Shown piece by piece: positions 33,506 to 41,925 of a stretch of DNA of 64,000 nt. The DNA is taken from positions 1 to 64,000 of the IMG/VR virus record IMGVR_UViG_3300028800_000010; one strand, given 5' to 3'. The position numbers and the translations under genes were made by a program. The notes beneath the pieces are model-generated. The model worked only from the letters and a program-made list of their open reading frames with translations. It did no database searches and had not been told where the DNA came from. Within the stretch, counting starts at the first letter, position 1, and each line of letters begins with the position of its first letter. This DNA is from a virus.

Positions 33506-34189
33506 ATGCCCCCCAGGAAAGATGTGCCGCTCACCGTGCACGAGCAGCGCTTTGTCATTCACTACATTCGCGAAGGAGCCGCTCCCGAAGTCGCCTATAT
33601 CGCCGAGCGCAAGGCGCGCTTGAAGAAGGGCGAGGGCGAGAAGATGCTCCGCCGGCGTCACGTGCAGGAAGAGATCCACCGCCGGAAGATTCTGGTCGAG
33701 TACGAGGAAAACCGCCTCATCGCGAAAGACAACGTCGCGACCGTCCAGCGCGACGACGAGCGCGACCTGGTGACGCTCCATAAGATCGAGTCGGCCCTCG
33801 ACAAGGTCATCGCGCTCGACGCCGAAAAGCACGGGACAACGGTCCTGAAGGCGATCGAGCTGGGGTTGATCTACACCGGATCGATTCGCGACGGCAACAA
33901 GGTCAAGCTCTCGACCATCGACCCGCTCGGCACGGACAAAAACACGAAGCCCGACGACGGGGAGATGAAGCCGCGCGAGGACGGGTTCTATACCTCGATC
34001 TTCGCCAACATGAAGGCCGATGGCGCGGCGGCGCCGCCCGCCGAGCCGGTTGAGCCGGCCGAGCTGATGCCGGCCGAAGACCCGAAGCCCCTGCCGACGG
34101 TCCCCGTGGTCGCGGCCACGCCCCCGAAGCCCGCGCCCAAACCTGCTGCTAAGAAAGAAATCAAGCCGCCTCAGATCGAAATCACGTAG
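33506..34189 (+). CDS. Terminase small subunit
   Basis: 227 residues. LTVHEQRFVIHYIREGAAPE at residues 9-28 is the conserved N-terminal helix-turn-helix start of phage small terminases (LTxxExxFxxxY). A Lys/Arg-rich DNA-binding stretch (AERKARLKKGEGEKMLRRRH) and long helices for oligomerisation follow. The tail from residue 170 is Pro/Ala-rich and ends PPQIEIT. The subunit would recognise the packaging site. The last residues nearly match the end of the next gene product (PPQEIEIT). Confidence 0.75.
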   Translation: MPPRKDVPLTVHEQRFVIHYIREGAAPEVAYIAERKARLKKGEGEKMLRRRHVQEEIHRRKILVEYEENRLIAKDNVATVQRDDERDLVTLHKIESALDKVIALDAEKHGTTVLKAIELGLIYTGSIRDGNKVKLSTIDPLGTDKNTKPDDGEMKPREDGFYTSIFANMKADGAAAPPAEPVEPAELMPAEDPKPLPTVPVVAATPPKPAPKPAAKKEIKPPQIEIT

Positions 34190-34223
34190 TCTTTGTACCA
34201 TCTGTACCCCGAGGGAAGAACCC

Positions 34224-34496
34224 ATGTTGAAGGTACTGAATCTGCGCAATGTGCCCGAAGAACTGATGCGCGAACTGAAGGCTGCGGCGGCTCTGGCTGA
34301 TGAGCCGTTTCACCCGTTTTGTGTTGCCCTGATCAAAGCTGGCCTGCTGCACTGGCGCGTCTCCCAGCCAGGCTATCCGTTTATCCCGCTCGAAGACCAC
34401 GTGGCGCCGACCTATGGCGGCATCCAGAGAACCGCAGCGCCTGAATCCCCCGCATCGCCCACCCCTGAACCGCCTCAAGAAATCGAAATCACCTAA
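34224..34496 (+). CDS. Small ribbon-helix-helix-like protein between terminase genes
   Basis: 90 residues. LNLRNVPEELMRELKAAAAL is the strand plus first helix of a ribbon-helix-helix protein; the second helix is HPFCVALIKAGLLHW. The C-terminus is a Pro/Glu linker ending EPPQEIEIT, almost the same tail as the small terminase. GAGGGAAGAACCC precedes the ATG. Sandwiched between the terminase subunits with a shared tail, it may be a packaging cofactor or a regulator. Inference only. Confidence 0.6.
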   Translation: MLKVLNLRNVPEELMRELKAAAALADEPFHPFCVALIKAGLLHWRVSQPGYPFIPLEDHVAPTYGGIQRTAAPESPASPTPEPPQEIEIT

Positions 34497-34499
34497 CGC

Positions 34500-36272
34500 A
34501 TGTCCACGAAATCCGCAGTGACCGCGGCGGTCCTCTCCGCAGCGCTCACCGGCTGGCTCGCCGACGCGGCCCTGAAGGCCCACGTCGACTGGGGCGCCGA
34601 GTTTGCGCGCATGCGCGAGCTCGCTCCGCTGCCCTTCCCGCAGCTGCAGCCGCCTCCCTTCGATCTCCATCCCCCTGGTTGGGAGCCGATCTGGTGGCCG
34701 ATCAATTCGGCCCAGCAGATGGCCATCAACTGCCGCGCCGAGCTGCTGCTCTTTGGCGGCCAGTCGGGCGGCGGCAAGACGTCGTTCCTCGCGGCCGATG
34801 CCATGCAGGAGTACAAGAATCCCTACCTGCGCTCCCTGATTCTCCGCACCACCAAGACAGAGATGGGCGAAATCTCGGATCAGATGCGGAAGATGTACGA
34901 GCCGCTCGGCGCCAAGTGGAAGCGGCCCAACAAGTTTGAAGACTACGCCTGGGTGTTCCCGAACGGCGGGTCAATCACCCCGGGCTACATCCGCAACGAG
35001 AAGGATCTCAACCGCTACCAGGGCAACCCGAAGTCGCACGTGGGTCTGGACGAGAGCGGCCAGCATCCGGAGAAGCTCATTCGCCGGCTGCTCGGCTGGC
35101 TCGCGGCACCCAGGCGCTCGGGCCTCTTTGTGCGCGCGCGCTTCGGATCGAACCCCGGCGGCCCCGGCCACGGCTGGCAGTCCTCGGTGTTCCTCCGAGG
35201 ACGCTGCCCGGTGCACTACCCGGCCGATCATGCGGATCTGAGCCCGAGCGAGACCAGCGCCTTCCCGGGGCGGGTCTACAAGGGCGCCCGCTGGCCGTCT
35301 GACGGCTCGCCGGTCTACAAGACCACCGCCTTCATTCCGGCCCGCCTGATCGACAACCCGCTCTATGACCGGGTGAAGCTTGAGTCCCTGCTCACCCAGA
35401 CCGCAGATATCCGGGAACAGTTGCTTTGGGGCTGCTGGTGCAACGCCGAAGGCCTCTACTTCCCCTTCCTCCGCCCCGAGTATCAGGTGCCGTTCCAGAC
35501 CATCGACCGCCAGTGGTGGTGGGGGCACTTCATCTCGATCGATTACGGCTACGGCAACTCGGCCGCGGCAGCCGGCCTCTACGCGATCGCGCCCTCGGGC
35601 GTCGTCTACAAGGTCGGGGAGCGCATCGAGAAGAAGATGCAGTCCAAAGAGTTCGCGCGGCGTCTCGTGAAAGATGGGTTCCCGGAAACGCATAACCCGC
35701 GGCAGGGCCCCATGCAGGCCTGGACCCGGAAGCTGCGGCCCCGGGATCCGGAAGGGCCGCGCATCCTCTGGGCCATGTTCGACCCGGCCAACGATCAGCA
35801 CACCGGCACCGGCAAATCGAACTATGAGCAGATGGGCGAAGTCTTTCACGAGGCCGGGATTCCGACGATGCTCGGCGCGCACGACCCGATGGGCAACGCC
35901 CAGAACCTTTACTCCGGCCTGGTCAACCGCGAGCTCGTGACGACGACCGCCTGCCCGTACACCTACAACACGCTGATTTCGCGCGTGGTCGACGATCGCA
36001 AGGCCGTGAAGAAGGAGAAGGGCAACCCCCAGGACGATTGCTATGACGAGACATCGTATGCCTGGAACACGTACAAGCAGGAGAGCGTGAAGCCGGAGCT
36101 GGTGAGCCTGGAACAGGAGATCGACCAGATGCGCAAGGATGGGGTCGACGAGACCTCGATCGCGCGCTACAGCTGGCGCCGGCAGCAGGAAATCCGCGCC
36201 GCTGCGCAGCAGGCCGAACGGGGAATCGCGCTCACCGGGAAACGCATCGGCCGGCGGATCACCCGGCGTTAG
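34500..36272 (+). CDS. Terminase large subunit
   Basis: 590 residues. ATPase: Walker A LLFGGQSGGGKTSF (about residues 80-93), an RTTK adenine-region motif and Walker B-like HVGLDESGQ at about residues 180-188. The C-terminal RNase H-type nuclease starts at SIDYGYGNSAA (about residue 346, first metal Asp), followed by WAMFDPAND and then QDDCYDETSYAWN near residue 510. It translocates DNA into the procapsid and cuts it. The N-terminus (residues 1-75) is a Pro/Leu-rich extension. The start is three bases after the preceding stop. Confidence 0.9.
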   Translation: MSTKSAVTAAVLSAALTGWLADAALKAHVDWGAEFARMRELAPLPFPQLQPPPFDLHPPGWEPIWWPINSAQQMAINCRAELLLFGGQSGGGKTSFLAADAMQEYKNPYLRSLILRTTKTEMGEISDQMRKMYEPLGAKWKRPNKFEDYAWVFPNGGSITPGYIRNEKDLNRYQGNPKSHVGLDESGQHPEKLIRRLLGWLAAPRRSGLFVRARFGSNPGGPGHGWQSSVFLRGRCPVHYPADHADLSPSETSAFPGRVYKGARWPSDGSPVYKTTAFIPARLIDNPLYDRVKLESLLTQTADIREQLLWGCWCNAEGLYFPFLRPEYQVPFQTIDRQWWWGHFISIDYGYGNSAAAAGLYAIAPSGVVYKVGERIEKKMQSKEFARRLVKDGFPETHNPRQGPMQAWTRKLRPRDPEGPRILWAMFDPANDQHTGTGKSNYEQMGEVFHEAGIPTMLGAHDPMGNAQNLYSGLVNRELVTTTACPYTYNTLISRVVDDRKAVKKEKGNPQDDCYDETSYAWNTYKQESVKPELVSLEQEIDQMRKDGVDETSIARYSWRRQQEIRAAAQQAERGIALTGKRIGRRITRR

Positions 36273-36457
36273 GTCAGTTCTTCGAGATGTTGGGAGAGGG
36301 GCCAGCGTGGGTCGCGCGACGCATACGCCGGATGGTCCACATAGGCGGACTCGATCAGGGCTTCGATGTCCTTCTGGGGAGCCAGGGAGTCGAGCTCGTC
36401 CTTCGAGACGGCGCCGCGCCAGCCTTCGACCTGAATGGGATATTGGGGATTCCGCAT
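36269..36457 (-). CDS. Small hypothetical protein, last gene of the leftward operon
   Basis: 62 residues from ATG 36457, preceded (minus strand) by GTAGGAGCGACC. Charged, with VEGWRGAVSKDELDSLAPQK and a C-terminal SQHLEELT. It converges on the large terminase and overlaps its end by four bases. A reading 22 residues longer is possible but lacks a ribosome site. Not recognised. Confidence 0.55.
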   Translation of the reverse strand: MRNPQYPIQVEGWRGAVSKDELDSLAPQKDIEALIESAYVDHPAYASRDPRWPLSQHLEELT

Positions 36458-36625
36458 GGTCGCTCCTACCGGTACGGCTGTACCGGATTCCATAAAGCGT
36501 ATCATGATTTTCACAAAAATCAATGTAAGTATATTTACGAGGGCCGGTCATGACCCGGCCCCCTGTTCAAGAAGCTTCTCTTCCGGTTCGGATATTCCTC
36601 CTTTTTCTAGGATTTAGCTGCAAAA

Positions 36626-37261
36626 CTACGCTTGTACCTCGCGCAGCGCTTCCTCGCGCGCCTGGTTCAATTCCTGCATGGCGGCCTCGCTTCCGCCCCT
36701 GTCCGGATGGCATTCTTTAGCCCGATCTCGATAACACTCTTCGATCAGAACGCGGGATGGGACGGGACGGCTCACACCCAGCACTATTCTCCAGGGTCGA
36801 TGCGAGCCCGACGGCAACGCCGCGAAGCCGCGGAAGCTGCGCTCCTGCACCTGGGCGCCGCCGTGGCGCTCGATGGCGCGCAGGGCCTCGACGGCCGCCG
36901 CCACCGCACAGAGGTTATCGGCGACGGTCCGGTAGATGTCGATCGCCATGCACTGCATGGGCGCCTCCTGGCTTTTGCGCCAGTAGACGGCGACGCCATG
37001 GTCCCGCGGCTCCGTCTGGTCGCTCCTGGGCAGCCCGTCGAGCCGGGTGGGGATATTGGTTGAAATCAGCACGTCGTCGCGCTTGACGCCCATCAGGGCG
37101 AGCTCAGAGAGGATCCGGTTGATCCCGTCGATCACGCTGACCCGCTTGCCGTAGCTTTTGAACTGGGCGCTCTTCATGCTGCCGTCGTCGCGCGTCCGCT
37201 TCCAGCCGTCCGGCCAGCAGAGCGGATATTGCGAGAGTTTGTATTTGCGGTCCTCGTCCAT
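36626..37261 (-). CDS. J-domain (DnaJ-like) phage protein
   Basis: 211 residues. The first 140 residues (YPLCWPDGWKRT, then VSVIDGINRILSELALMGVK and AVYWRKSQEAPMQCMAIDIY) belong to a phage family that ends in a J domain. Here the J domain is residues about 160-211, with RAKECHPDRGGS holding the HPD tripeptide that stimulates Hsp70 ATPase. Together with phage GroEL/GroES in the same operon it suggests a chaperone toolkit. Such genes usually sit near replication genes; its partner would be host DnaK. Confidence 0.8.
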   Translation of the reverse strand: MDEDRKYKLSQYPLCWPDGWKRTRDDGSMKSAQFKSYGKRVSVIDGINRILSELALMGVKRDDVLISTNIPTRLDGLPRSDQTEPRDHGVAVYWRKSQEAPMQCMAIDIYRTVADNLCAVAAAVEALRAIERHGGAQVQERSFRGFAALPSGSHRPWRIVLGVSRPVPSRVLIEECYRDRAKECHPDRGGSEAAMQELNQAREEALREVQA

Positions 37262-37282
37262 CAGATTCTCCCTTTCAGAAAG

Positions 37283-38460
37283 CTACGGCTGTACACCTTG
37301 GAACAGAGGGCCTGGGTTCAGGCAGTGCGGCGAGAACCAGACCCTTTCCTTCTTTGCGTTTGCCCGTCCCCTGGTCTGGCCAGATTGGTTTCCATATCCG
37401 CCGTTGGCCTTCCAGGCGACACATTCCCAACTGGCCGGCATCTCGTGCTCACCGTCGTAGCCGCAGAGCGCAATCCGCAACTCAGGGTTCTCTCCATTCT
37501 CGATGGCCCATATCCTCACGTCGTGGGCCACGTCGAAGCTTTCCTCGTTATAGACCGTTCCCCGATCGGCGGCGTAGGGCGGGTCGAGAAACACGGCGGT
37601 CGTTCCAATCGCAGTAGTCGGCGACGGTCCGAGGATCCGCTTCCAGTCGCCACAGCAGACCCGGACTCGCCGCATGCGCTCAGCCAAAACGTTCATATAG
37701 GCCTCGAGGTCGCTTGCGTATTGGGCGAAGACGCCGCGCCCGGAAGCACCGCTGTCACCGCTGATATCCGGCAATTGCCCCCCCCCCCGACTCTGGCTTG
37801 CATGTCCGCTGCGGCTACGCCAAGGCCTCCTCGTTTAATCTGCGGTCGCTTCATAGGCAGTTTTTGCAGGCTCTCGCGGTGGACACCGCGAGAGCCACCC
37901 CTCCCCACTGCGGGCAGCTTCCGGTGGACTCCGTTCGAATTGAGGTTGGGCCTGGTCTTCCATAGCGTGCCGTTTATGGGAAGGTGTCTACTCACATCCG
38001 CGCGGTGCACTCCGCGCGGATGGCGTTCACAGGCATGCCGGCCGCGCCACTCGGGCCGGGTGCACCATCCTGAGCCAATCCATTGTGAGATGCCCCAGAC
38101 CCACCAGCCCGCGATCTTCGCGTCGTAGTAATCAGGATCAGACTTCATCCGCTCCTGGAACGCGGCCTGATTCACGAGCCACAGATGACGAGCATGAAGA
38201 TCCGCCTCGTTGACGGGCCAGTCGGCGTACTTCGTCACTTCGGCCGGCGCGGCCTGGAGTGCCCGCCAAAAGTTCGCGAGATAGCAATCCTTGTCGTTCA
38301 CAGTCTCATTCACTGGGTCATGAGGCCGCGCGAGTAAGACCGCGCCGGACCCGAAGAAGGGTTCCACGTAGTTGACCACGTCCCCGAAGCGCGGCCAGAC
38401 GAAATCGGCAACTCGAGATTTTCCGCCGAACCAGGGGAACGGCGCCTTGAGCGTATTCAA
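37283..38460 (-). pseudogene. Dam-type DNA adenine methylase, frame broken at an 11-G tract
   Basis: Two overlapping frames together make one D12-class N6-adenine methylase of about 392 residues. Frame one starts at TTG 38460: FPWFGGKSRVADFVWPRF (SAM-binding front) and VEPFFGSGAVLL (motif I). Frame two holds AVFLDPPYAADRGTVY (catalytic motif IV) and runs to 37283. The break is at 37778-37788, eleven C on the plus strand (G on the coding strand). One extra base would join R-V-G-G-G-G to Q-L-P-D-I-S and restore the enzyme. This is either a sequencing error or a true slippage switch. The middle contains three GVHR repeats, common in phage Dam enzymes. It would protect phage DNA or change gene control. 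Confidence 0.75.
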
Positions 38461-38690
38461 AGATGCACCTCGCGGCCCCGGTCGTCACATCCTCTGGCAA
38501 CGAAGTCGTCGAGCTTGTCACCCTTGTGCTGGCGGTGCCACTCGACGCGCGCGCGTACTGTGCGCAGCGGTTCAGACTTGGCGCCGCATTCGCACACGGC
38601 CGGCCTCGGCACATAGCGACCGTGCGGGCCGCCAATCCGACCATGGGCAAGCGCGTGCCCGGCAACCTTGGCCTTGTACGGGTCACCCAT
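38457..38690 (-). CDS. Small zinc-type phage protein
   Basis: 77 residues from ATG 38690. AVCECGAKSEPL gives a Cys pair; RARVEWHRQHKGDKL and ARGCDDRG supply more His/Cys, a pattern seen in short phage proteins of unknown role. It overlaps the methylase start by four bases and the upstream gene by eight. Confidence 0.6.
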   Translation of the reverse strand: MGDPYKAKVAGHALAHGRIGGPHGRYVPRPAVCECGAKSEPLRTVRARVEWHRQHKGDKLDDFVARGCDDRGREVHL

Positions 38691-39654
38691 GGGCGACCCC
38701 CGGAAATTCGCGCACGCGCAGCTCATGCGGCCACTCGTGCCAGTCGCCGCCCTTCTTGTCGCGCTTCCGATGGCGCTCCCCATCCTGGATGATATGCGCG
38801 CCCAGCTGCTTCACGAAGCAGGCTACGCCGGCATCGCGGCATTGCTCGACAAGGCTCGCCGCCCACTCCGTCCGAAAGGGTCGCGACCCGGGGCCGCTCT
38901 CACCGCCTACGATGACCCAGTCGAGCTTCCGCCAGTCGCCATTGTCGGAGTAGCCCCGCAGAGCATTGATGTAGAGCGGCGCAGTCCCCGCGACTGCGTA
39001 ATAGCCTTCGCGAGACGGGTTGAGGACGTGGCTCAAAACGATCTCATCGAGCAGGGGCTCGGCTGAGATGAACCGCACGGCCGCCGGCGTTTCCAGCAGA
39101 AGCGGAATGCGCTCATCAGCATACTTCTGGTTCTCGACGCTCACCCCCAGCCAGACGTTCGGCAGGGGCAGGCCGGGCCACTCGGCGACCGGCTCCCCGG
39201 TCAGAGCCAGATGCCGTTTGCCGATGTGCTGGCCGATGAAGGCGCCGCGCACGTCGAGGTGAGCGTACTTGAGGAAATAGTCGAGCATGCGCTCGGGCCG
39301 CTTGGTGAGGATCTGGAACGTGTGCTGCGGGCAGGCCGCCATGACCGCGAAAATCTCGTCAATCCACTCTTCGGCCACGTTCTCGTGAAACAGGTCGGAC
39401 ATCGAATTGACGAAGACGCGGCGCGGCGCCCGCCAGTGGAGCGGATCCTCAAGGTGATTGGTTGCGAAATCAACTTTGCCCGTCCATGCCGGATGCCCGT
39501 TGGCGATGTGCACGAGGCCTTCGTAAGCTCCCAGCGGGCCGCTCTGCCGGATGGCTTGGCGTTCGGCATAGCAGTTCATGCACCCCGGCGAAACCCGCGA
39601 ACAGCCGCGCACCGGATTCCAGGTTTCGTCCGTCCATTCGATATTCGTGCTCAT
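38683..39654 (-). CDS. Gp37/Gp68-family (DUF5131) phage protein
   Basis: 323 residues from ATG 39654. IEWTDETWNPVRGCSRVSPG and CMNCYAERQA form the hallmark front of this family, with a Cys cluster (C-x(6)-C-x2-C) like an iron-sulfur or radical-SAM-related site. Later motifs are VFVNSMSDLFHE, FQILTKRPERM, WLGVSVENQ, RFISAEPLL and WVIVGGESGPG, then a C-terminal CFVKQLGA. All family landmarks are present, so the gene looks intact. Its biochemical function is not established; a TIM-barrel metal enzyme is often suggested. Confidence 0.85.
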   Translation of the reverse strand: MSTNIEWTDETWNPVRGCSRVSPGCMNCYAERQAIRQSGPLGAYEGLVHIANGHPAWTGKVDFATNHLEDPLHWRAPRRVFVNSMSDLFHENVAEEWIDEIFAVMAACPQHTFQILTKRPERMLDYFLKYAHLDVRGAFIGQHIGKRHLALTGEPVAEWPGLPLPNVWLGVSVENQKYADERIPLLLETPAAVRFISAEPLLDEIVLSHVLNPSREGYYAVAGTAPLYINALRGYSDNGDWRKLDWVIVGGESGPGSRPFRTEWAASLVEQCRDAGVACFVKQLGAHIIQDGERHRKRDKKGGDWHEWPHELRVREFPGVAHG

Positions 39655-39668
39655 GAGTGACCTCTCCT

Positions 39669-40055
39669 CTACGCCGGCGCAAGCACCATCGGTGCGACGG
39701 TCTTCTTCGGGCCGCGCTTGCGGGCGGCCATGGTCTTGATGCGGTCGAGCAGCTCGGCGCGACTGATCGCAGCCCCGACCGCCGCATCGGCGCCTGAGCC
39801 GTAGAACTGAGCCCAAGGGCCTTCGGTGACGACGACCAGGGGAACGTGCGGCAGAACTGCTTTGATGGCCGCGCACCAGGCCGGATCCGGGGGATCGTAG
39901 ACGAGGACCAGGTCAACCGTCGCGAGGCTCTTTTCCGGTCCGCCCGGTGCGGCGGCGTCGAAGACGGCGTAGGCGTGGGTCAAAAGCACGAAGCGCGTCA
40001 CCTCGCGGCGCTCCTCATTGGGGTCGATCAGGACTATCACTTTCTTCGGTCGCAT
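39669..40055 (-). CDS. Orphan receiver-like (CheY-fold) protein
   Basis: 128 residues. VIVLIDPNEERREVTRFVLL is the receiver first strand and helix, with only one Asp where two acidic residues are usual. DLVLVYDPPDPAW holds the Asp at the phosphoacceptor position, and PLVVVTEGPWAQF is the fourth strand with Thr. The invariant Lys-Pro after strand five is missing (AISRAELLDRIK). It is probably a degenerate receiver acting through protein contact. A separate OmpR-type winged-helix protein without a receiver lies at 48580. Confidence 0.55.
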   Translation of the reverse strand: MRPKKVIVLIDPNEERREVTRFVLLTHAYAVFDAAAPGGPEKSLATVDLVLVYDPPDPAWCAAIKAVLPHVPLVVVTEGPWAQFYGSGADAAVGAAISRAELLDRIKTMAARKRGPKKTVAPMVLAPA

Positions 40056-40266
40056 GGGTCTCCTGTTGTGGGGATTCGTCGAGCGTCGATTGCTTGGGCT
40101 GGGCCGCGCGAATCAGCACGCGGATGGTGGGGTTCTGGCAGTCGTCGTGCAGGATGTAGCAGCCTTCGACGTGCCACTTGTCTTTCTGGCCAATGGGCCG
40201 CCGGCACGCGAAGCAGATGCGCTTCTGCGCGCCAAACGGCCGATGGCAGGTGGGGCAGGTGTTCAC
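40015..40266 (-). CDS. Zinc-ribbon protein
   Basis: 83 residues. NTCPTCHRPFGAQKRICFAC gives two CxxC knuckles, then WHVEGCYILHDDC supplies another set, so two zinc sites are likely. A Gln/Glu/Ser tail follows. It overlaps the downstream receiver-like gene by 41 bases and the upstream gene by four. It may bind nucleic acid or act as an adaptor. Not recognised further. Confidence 0.6.
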   Translation of the reverse strand: MNTCPTCHRPFGAQKRICFACRRPIGQKDKWHVEGCYILHDDCQNPTIRVLIRAAQPKQSTLDESPQQETHATEESDSPDRPQ

Positions 40267-40544
40267 TTGGCCGCGAGTTCCTTCTCGGCGGCATTCGACT
40301 TGTCCGCCTCGGTTTCGAGGGTTCTGATCCGTTCGGCCACACCTTCCGCATGGCGAGCCGTGAGGGTGTCGGTACCGTAGGGCCTCAGAACCAACTTGTT
40401 CGGGCTGATGTCGACGACGGTGAAGTGCGTGTCCTTGATGGTCACTTTTTCACCGATGGCGAAGACCTTCCAGCCTTTTCCGAAGGCCTCTTTGACCGCG
40501 TCGTCGGTGTCCAACTGTTCAAAGCGATGTGTGTCTGGATTCAT
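40263..40544 (-). CDS. Small hypothetical phage protein
   Basis: 93 residues from ATG 40544. EAFGKGWKVFAIGEKVTIKD then HFTVVDISPNKLVLRP read as a small beta barrel; the C-terminal 30 residues form a charged helix (RIRTLETEADKSNAAEKE). The preceding minus-strand sequence AGGTCAAGTGGGC is a weak ribosome site. Not recognised. Confidence 0.6.
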   Translation of the reverse strand: MNPDTHRFEQLDTDDAVKEAFGKGWKVFAIGEKVTIKDTHFTVVDISPNKLVLRPYGTDTLTARHAEGVAERIRTLETEADKSNAAEKELAAK

Positions 40545-40584
40545 GCCCACTTGACCTTCTAATCTGCGACCACTCCGTCGCCGG

Positions 40585-41916
40585 TTATAGGACGAGCTCC
40601 TCTTCCCGTTCACGGGTTTTGAGCAGGAGCACCTGGGCGGCGGCAATGGTCGGCTGCGGCCCCAGGGATTCGAGGAACTCATCCTCGTCGATCAGGGAAT
40701 GACCAAGCGCCTTGGCGCGCCCGTAGAAGCGCAGGATCTCCGGCTCTTTGGCGTAGTCGATGTGCCAGCGGCGATCGACCCGGCCGGGCCGGACAAGAGC
40801 GATGTCGAGGTTCTGCGGGTAGTTGGTGGTCATGATGAGCAGACGCCCCTCAGAGGCCACGATCCCGTCGATCTGATTGAGCAGGTCACCCGGGGTCAGC
40901 CGGTCGCTTGCCGTGGGCGCCGGGGCTTGCACCTTGGCCTGCTGCTCTGATCCCGGCACCGTCCCCGCCGCATTGGCGCCCTCCGGCTGATTCATGCGCG
41001 CCACGGCGGCGGAGATACAGTCGATGTCCTCAATCAGCACGATCGAGCCAGGCCGGACTGAGTCGAGCAGGTTGGCCAGGTCTTCGCGCGAGCGGATGGC
41101 GGCGAGCGAAAGATAGTAGAGAGGCAGGCCGAGCTCGGTCGCGAGCACATGGACGAGCGTCGTCTTGCCCGTTCCCGGCGGCCCGTAGAACAGATACCCG
41201 CGGCGCCACGGAATGCCGAGCTCCTCGAACATGCGCTGGTTTTGAAGGAACTGGCGAGCGTCGTCGGCAATCTCTTCGAAGGTGCCGTGGGGCAGATAGA
41301 TGGTGTCCGCGGTGCGCCGGCCGAGGGGCTTTGAATTCCAGTAGCTGTAGCGGTGGTAGTAGTACTGCTGAATCGTCGGGTGCGAGGCCTCCCACGCCCG
41401 GCGCGCCTCTTCAAGGACCTCGAGCAGTAGGCTCCGGTCGCGGGTTCCCCAGATGGTCAGCTCGACGTGCCGGCGCGGTCCGAACAGGGAGCTGCGGTTT
41501 GAGTCCGGTGCCTGCGCTTCGTTCTTCTCGCCGCTGTCGAAGGCGAGGAAGTAGCGCTTCCAGAGGAAGGGATAGAAGCCATAGGCGGGCACGAGCTCAT
41601 AGTCGCTCGTGGGGTACGCGGGGTCACACGGCCCGTCCAGGTTCGAGTGCTGCGTTTGTTTCCTGCGCAGTTGCAGGAGGGCAATGCGCCGTGCGGCGAG
41701 TTTGAGTTCGACCCAGTGCGAGAGCCAGAGAAACGCTTCGGCGTGGTCGGTCTCTTCGATCCGGACCGAGACGCGGACGCGCTGCGTAATCTGGCCGACG
41801 GTGTGACCATAGAGCCACGTCCAGAAGTTGCGGACCCAGCCGAGGGCAGCTCCGCCGATGACCAGAAGCCATACGGGGAACTGCCCCAAGCCCGGATTGG
41901 TGAGTGATGGAAGCAA
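40585..41916 (-). CDS. BCS1-type AAA+ ATPase with N-terminal membrane segment
   Basis: 443 residues. A transmembrane helix at about residues 14-29 (PVWLLVIGGAALGWV) is followed by a BCS1-specific domain (about 30-235: AFLWLSHWVELK, DRSLLLEVLEEARRAW, and WNSKPLGRRTADTIYLP, which matches the family pattern near TV.L). The AAA module follows: Walker A GPPGTGKT (245-252), Walker B VLIEDID (293-299), sensor TTN (363-365) and arginine finger RPGRVD (376-381). A Pro/Ala/Gln insertion lies at 310-340. BCS1 proteins move folded substrates through membranes in mitochondria. Bacterial relatives are linked to defence islands. Phage role unknown. Confidence 0.8.
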   Translation of the reverse strand: MLPSLTNPGLGQFPVWLLVIGGAALGWVRNFWTWLYGHTVGQITQRVRVSVRIEETDHAEAFLWLSHWVELKLAARRIALLQLRRKQTQHSNLDGPCDPAYPTSDYELVPAYGFYPFLWKRYFLAFDSGEKNEAQAPDSNRSSLFGPRRHVELTIWGTRDRSLLLEVLEEARRAWEASHPTIQQYYYHRYSYWNSKPLGRRTADTIYLPHGTFEEIADDARQFLQNQRMFEELGIPWRRGYLFYGPPGTGKTTLVHVLATELGLPLYYLSLAAIRSREDLANLLDSVRPGSIVLIEDIDCISAAVARMNQPEGANAAGTVPGSEQQAKVQAPAPTASDRLTPGDLLNQIDGIVASEGRLLIMTTNYPQNLDIALVRPGRVDRRWHIDYAKEPEILRFYGRAKALGHSLIDEDEFLESLGPQPTIAAAQVLLLKTREREEELVL

Positions 41917-41925
41917 CGCGGTTCC

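Noticed and set aside
33129-33558. Small minus-strand frames in the divergent gap
   Set aside because: Their repeated GETWCN-like peptides come from the DNA repeats, not from protein selection.
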